Below, one piece after another: positions 62,585-64,000 of a stretch of DNA of 64,000 bases (within the stretch, counting starts at the first letter, position 1; each line of letters begins with the position of its first letter). Position numbers and translations under genes: made by a program. The stretch comes from a bacterium. GTDB taxonomy: Bacteria > Myxococcota_A > UBA9160 > UBA4427. The notes below the pieces were generated by a model, which worked only from the letters and a program-made list of their open reading frames with translations, made no database searches and was not told the origin of the DNA. The DNA lies in NCBI GenBank assembly GCA_024742285.1, contig JANSYR010000004.1, forward strand, positions 186,001-250,000, given 5' to 3'.

Positions 62585-63934
62585 ATGCGTTCCAAATTGA
62601 TCACCGTCGTCACGGCGGTCGCGAGCACGTTGCTCGTGGCGCACGTGGCAGCCGCCGACCAGGTCCAGGAGCAGCTGATGCTCATGGAACAGCGAATGGC
62701 GGAGATGGAGGATCGTCTCCAAGCGACCTCCGACGAGCTTGCGGCCGCACAGGCCACCGTCGTCGAGCAGCAGGATCTGCTCATCGATTCCGGTCTCTAC
62801 GAGGAAGAGGGGCTTCGCTCCGGCGCCGGCGGCTTCTTCGAGTCCGTCGATGTCTCGGGTGTTGCGGCGGCCAGCTACAACCACCGTCTCATCAAGGCCA
62901 AGGACGCCTTCAACGGGGCGACCCCCGGTGGCGGTGGCGGTAACGGTTCCTTCTTCAAGAACCCGAACGCGAACACGTTCCAGGTCGACCAGATCTGGAT
63001 CACCCTCGACAAGGCCCCGACGGACGAGAGCCGCGGCGGTTTCCACGTCGAGTTCGCGACCGGTACTTCGTCCGCCGCCCAGGGTGCGCGGAACGGCAAC
63101 CCGGACGTGCCGTACCTGTACTCCGGCTTCGTGAGCTATCTCGCTCCGATCGGGAACGGCGTCCAGGTCGACCTCGGTAAGCTCGGCACCGTGCTCGGCG
63201 CCGAAGTCGTCCAGACCAACGGCAACTACTTCATCACCCAGGGCGCGGTCTTCAGTCTCCAGCCGGTGACCTACAACGGCGTCTCCTTCTCGACCCAGCT
63301 GACCGACGAGCTCGGCTTCTCGGCCGGCGTCGTGAACGACGTCTACAGCGACACCGACGTCTCGGCGGACAACGACAAGGCCTACTTCGGTCAGTTCCAG
63401 TTCGCGGGAGACGGCTTTGGTCTGAACGTCGGCGGCATCATCGGCGACAGCGACGCGTCGAGCTGCGGTACCGTCGATGCGCGCAGCACGGACTGTCAGG
63501 TGTCGGTCGTCGACGTGGTCCTGACCGCGAACCCGACTGACAACCTGAGCCTCTGGGTCAACTACGACTGGGTGCACGTCAGTGGTCGGAACACGGGCGC
63601 GTCGACCTCGCCGGGCAACGTCAACGTCCACGGTGACACGCACGGCATCTCCGCTGCCGGTCGATTCGCGATCACCGACGATATGGGTGTGGCGACGCGC
63701 GTCGAGTACATCAACGCCGAAGACAACGTGAACGGCACGGCGGACGACGGTGAGCTCCTCACCCTCACGGGTACCGTCGACAAGACCCTCGCCGAGGGTC
63801 TCGTCGGACGGATGGAGCTGCGCTGGGACACGATCCTGGACGACACCGGCGCCGGATTCACTCAGAACGGCAACGGGGTGGGTACGAACAACGACCAGCT
63901 CGTCGCACTCTGGCAGCTCTACTACGAGTTCTGA
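62585..63934 (+). CDS. outer-membrane beta-barrel porin with N-terminal coiled coil
   Basis: A signal peptide (about 1-23, ending HVAA-ADQ) is followed by a coiled coil (VQEQLMLMEQRMAEMEDRLQ, to about residue 62) and then a beta-barrel with alternating strands, Gly/Asn-rich turns and a C-terminal YYEF, the usual assembly signal ending in Phe. It resembles porins of the BBP2/Slp-like group whose coiled coil spans toward the cell wall. Substrate unknown. 449 residues, high Asn/Gly/Thr compared with its neighbours, as expected for a porin. AGGAGAGATTCCCA precedes the ATG. Confidence 0.88.
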   Translation: MRSKLITVVTAVASTLLVAHVAAADQVQEQLMLMEQRMAEMEDRLQATSDELAAAQATVVEQQDLLIDSGLYEEEGLRSGAGGFFESVDVSGVAAASYNHRLIKAKDAFNGATPGGGGGNGSFFKNPNANTFQVDQIWITLDKAPTDESRGGFHVEFATGTSSAAQGARNGNPDVPYLYSGFVSYLAPIGNGVQVDLGKLGTVLGAEVVQTNGNYFITQGAVFSLQPVTYNGVSFSTQLTDELGFSAGVVNDVYSDTDVSADNDKAYFGQFQFAGDGFGLNVGGIIGDSDASSCGTVDARSTDCQVSVVDVVLTANPTDNLSLWVNYDWVHVSGRNTGASTSPGNVNVHGDTHGISAAGRFAITDDMGVATRVEYINAEDNVNGTADDGELLTLTGTVDKTLAEGLVGRMELRWDTILDDTGAGFTQNGNGVGTNNDQLVALWQLYYEF

Positions 63935-63944
63935 TGCCTGAGTA

Positions 63945-63996
63945 GTTGGACTCTCCCCCGGCCTACGCGGCTCGCCGCGTAGGCCGGGTGTCCAAC
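63945..63996 (+). terminator. long hairpin after the porin gene
   Basis: A 14-bp perfect inner stem (CCCGGCCTACGCGG / CCGCGTAGGCCGGG, loop CTCG) is framed by an outer stem GTTGGAC / GTCCAAC. It starts 11 bp after the stop. The window ends too soon to see a T-tract. Confidence 0.75.
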
Positions 63997-64000
63997 GAGT

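Noticed and set aside
62160-62600. 146-codon plus-strand frame before the porin
   Set aside because: It overlaps the porin ribosome-binding site and start, and its Ser/Arg/Pro-rich product looks random.

Overview
The window is about 64 kb of high-GC chromosome from a Gram-negative bacterium. It has Lnt, two c-type cytochromes, an outer-membrane porin, a bactofilin, a PEP-CTERM protein and an MXAN_5187-type protein. Together these point to a deltaproteobacterial or Myxococcota-like lineage, but the sequence alone does not fix the phylum. Almost everything is densely packed core genome. I see no insertion sequence, phage, integron or CRISPR array.

Region 1 (1-14.2 kb): the 3' end of uvrA with a coupled membrane protein, then a minus-strand run of tmk, atpE, atpB, an AtpI-like gene, an AtpZ-like gene, hemL, gyrA, gyrB and dnaN. 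Region 2 (14.2-29 kb): a divergent plus-strand run of rpmH, rnpA, yidD, yidC, khpB (jag), rsmG, parA, parB, a bactofilin gene, and the rest of the ATP synthase (b', b, delta, alpha, gamma, beta, epsilon). This is the conserved neighbourhood usually found near a replication origin, but dnaA, recF, mnmE and mnmG are missing from their usual places. Four parS-like sites lie just upstream of rsmG-parA-parB. The F-type ATP synthase is split into two loci that flank this region.

Region 3 (28.8-44.5 kb): a lipoyl ligase-like gene and two cytochrome c genes on the plus strand. They converge on a minus-strand array with lnt, an ankyrin protein, a pectinacetylesterase-like protein, an MXAN_5187-type protein, a PEP-CTERM protein, an alpha/beta hydrolase, a nucleotidyltransferase gene pair, an orphan ParA-like ATPase and a biotin operon (bioB-bioF-bioD-Vut_1/YhhQ transporter). 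A BirA-like operator lies upstream of bioB.

Region 4 (44.8-64 kb): radA, a probably leaderless polyprenyl diphosphate synthase gene, a helix-hairpin-helix protein, a BtuFCD-like ABC importer, eno, a receiver-XRE regulator, an aldolase followed by a PfkB kinase-KdsD-like isomerase fusion, tRNA-Ala(CGC) with a strong terminator, a UbiA-like gene, and an operon of two dodecins, a nucleotidyltransferase, a YgfZ-like protein and a TIGR04282 enzyme. The window ends with a porin and a long terminator-like stem.

The candidates most worth a second look are: (i) the aldolase plus kinase-isomerase fusion, which reads as a possible route from Kdo to pyruvate plus ribulose-5-phosphate; (ii) the asymmetric parS cluster with a bactofilin coupled to parB; (iii) the BirA-controlled biotin operon that ends in a vitamin/queuosine-type transporter; (iv) repeated hairpins inside the ATP synthase operon; and (v) the structured 550-bp region between tmk and atpE.
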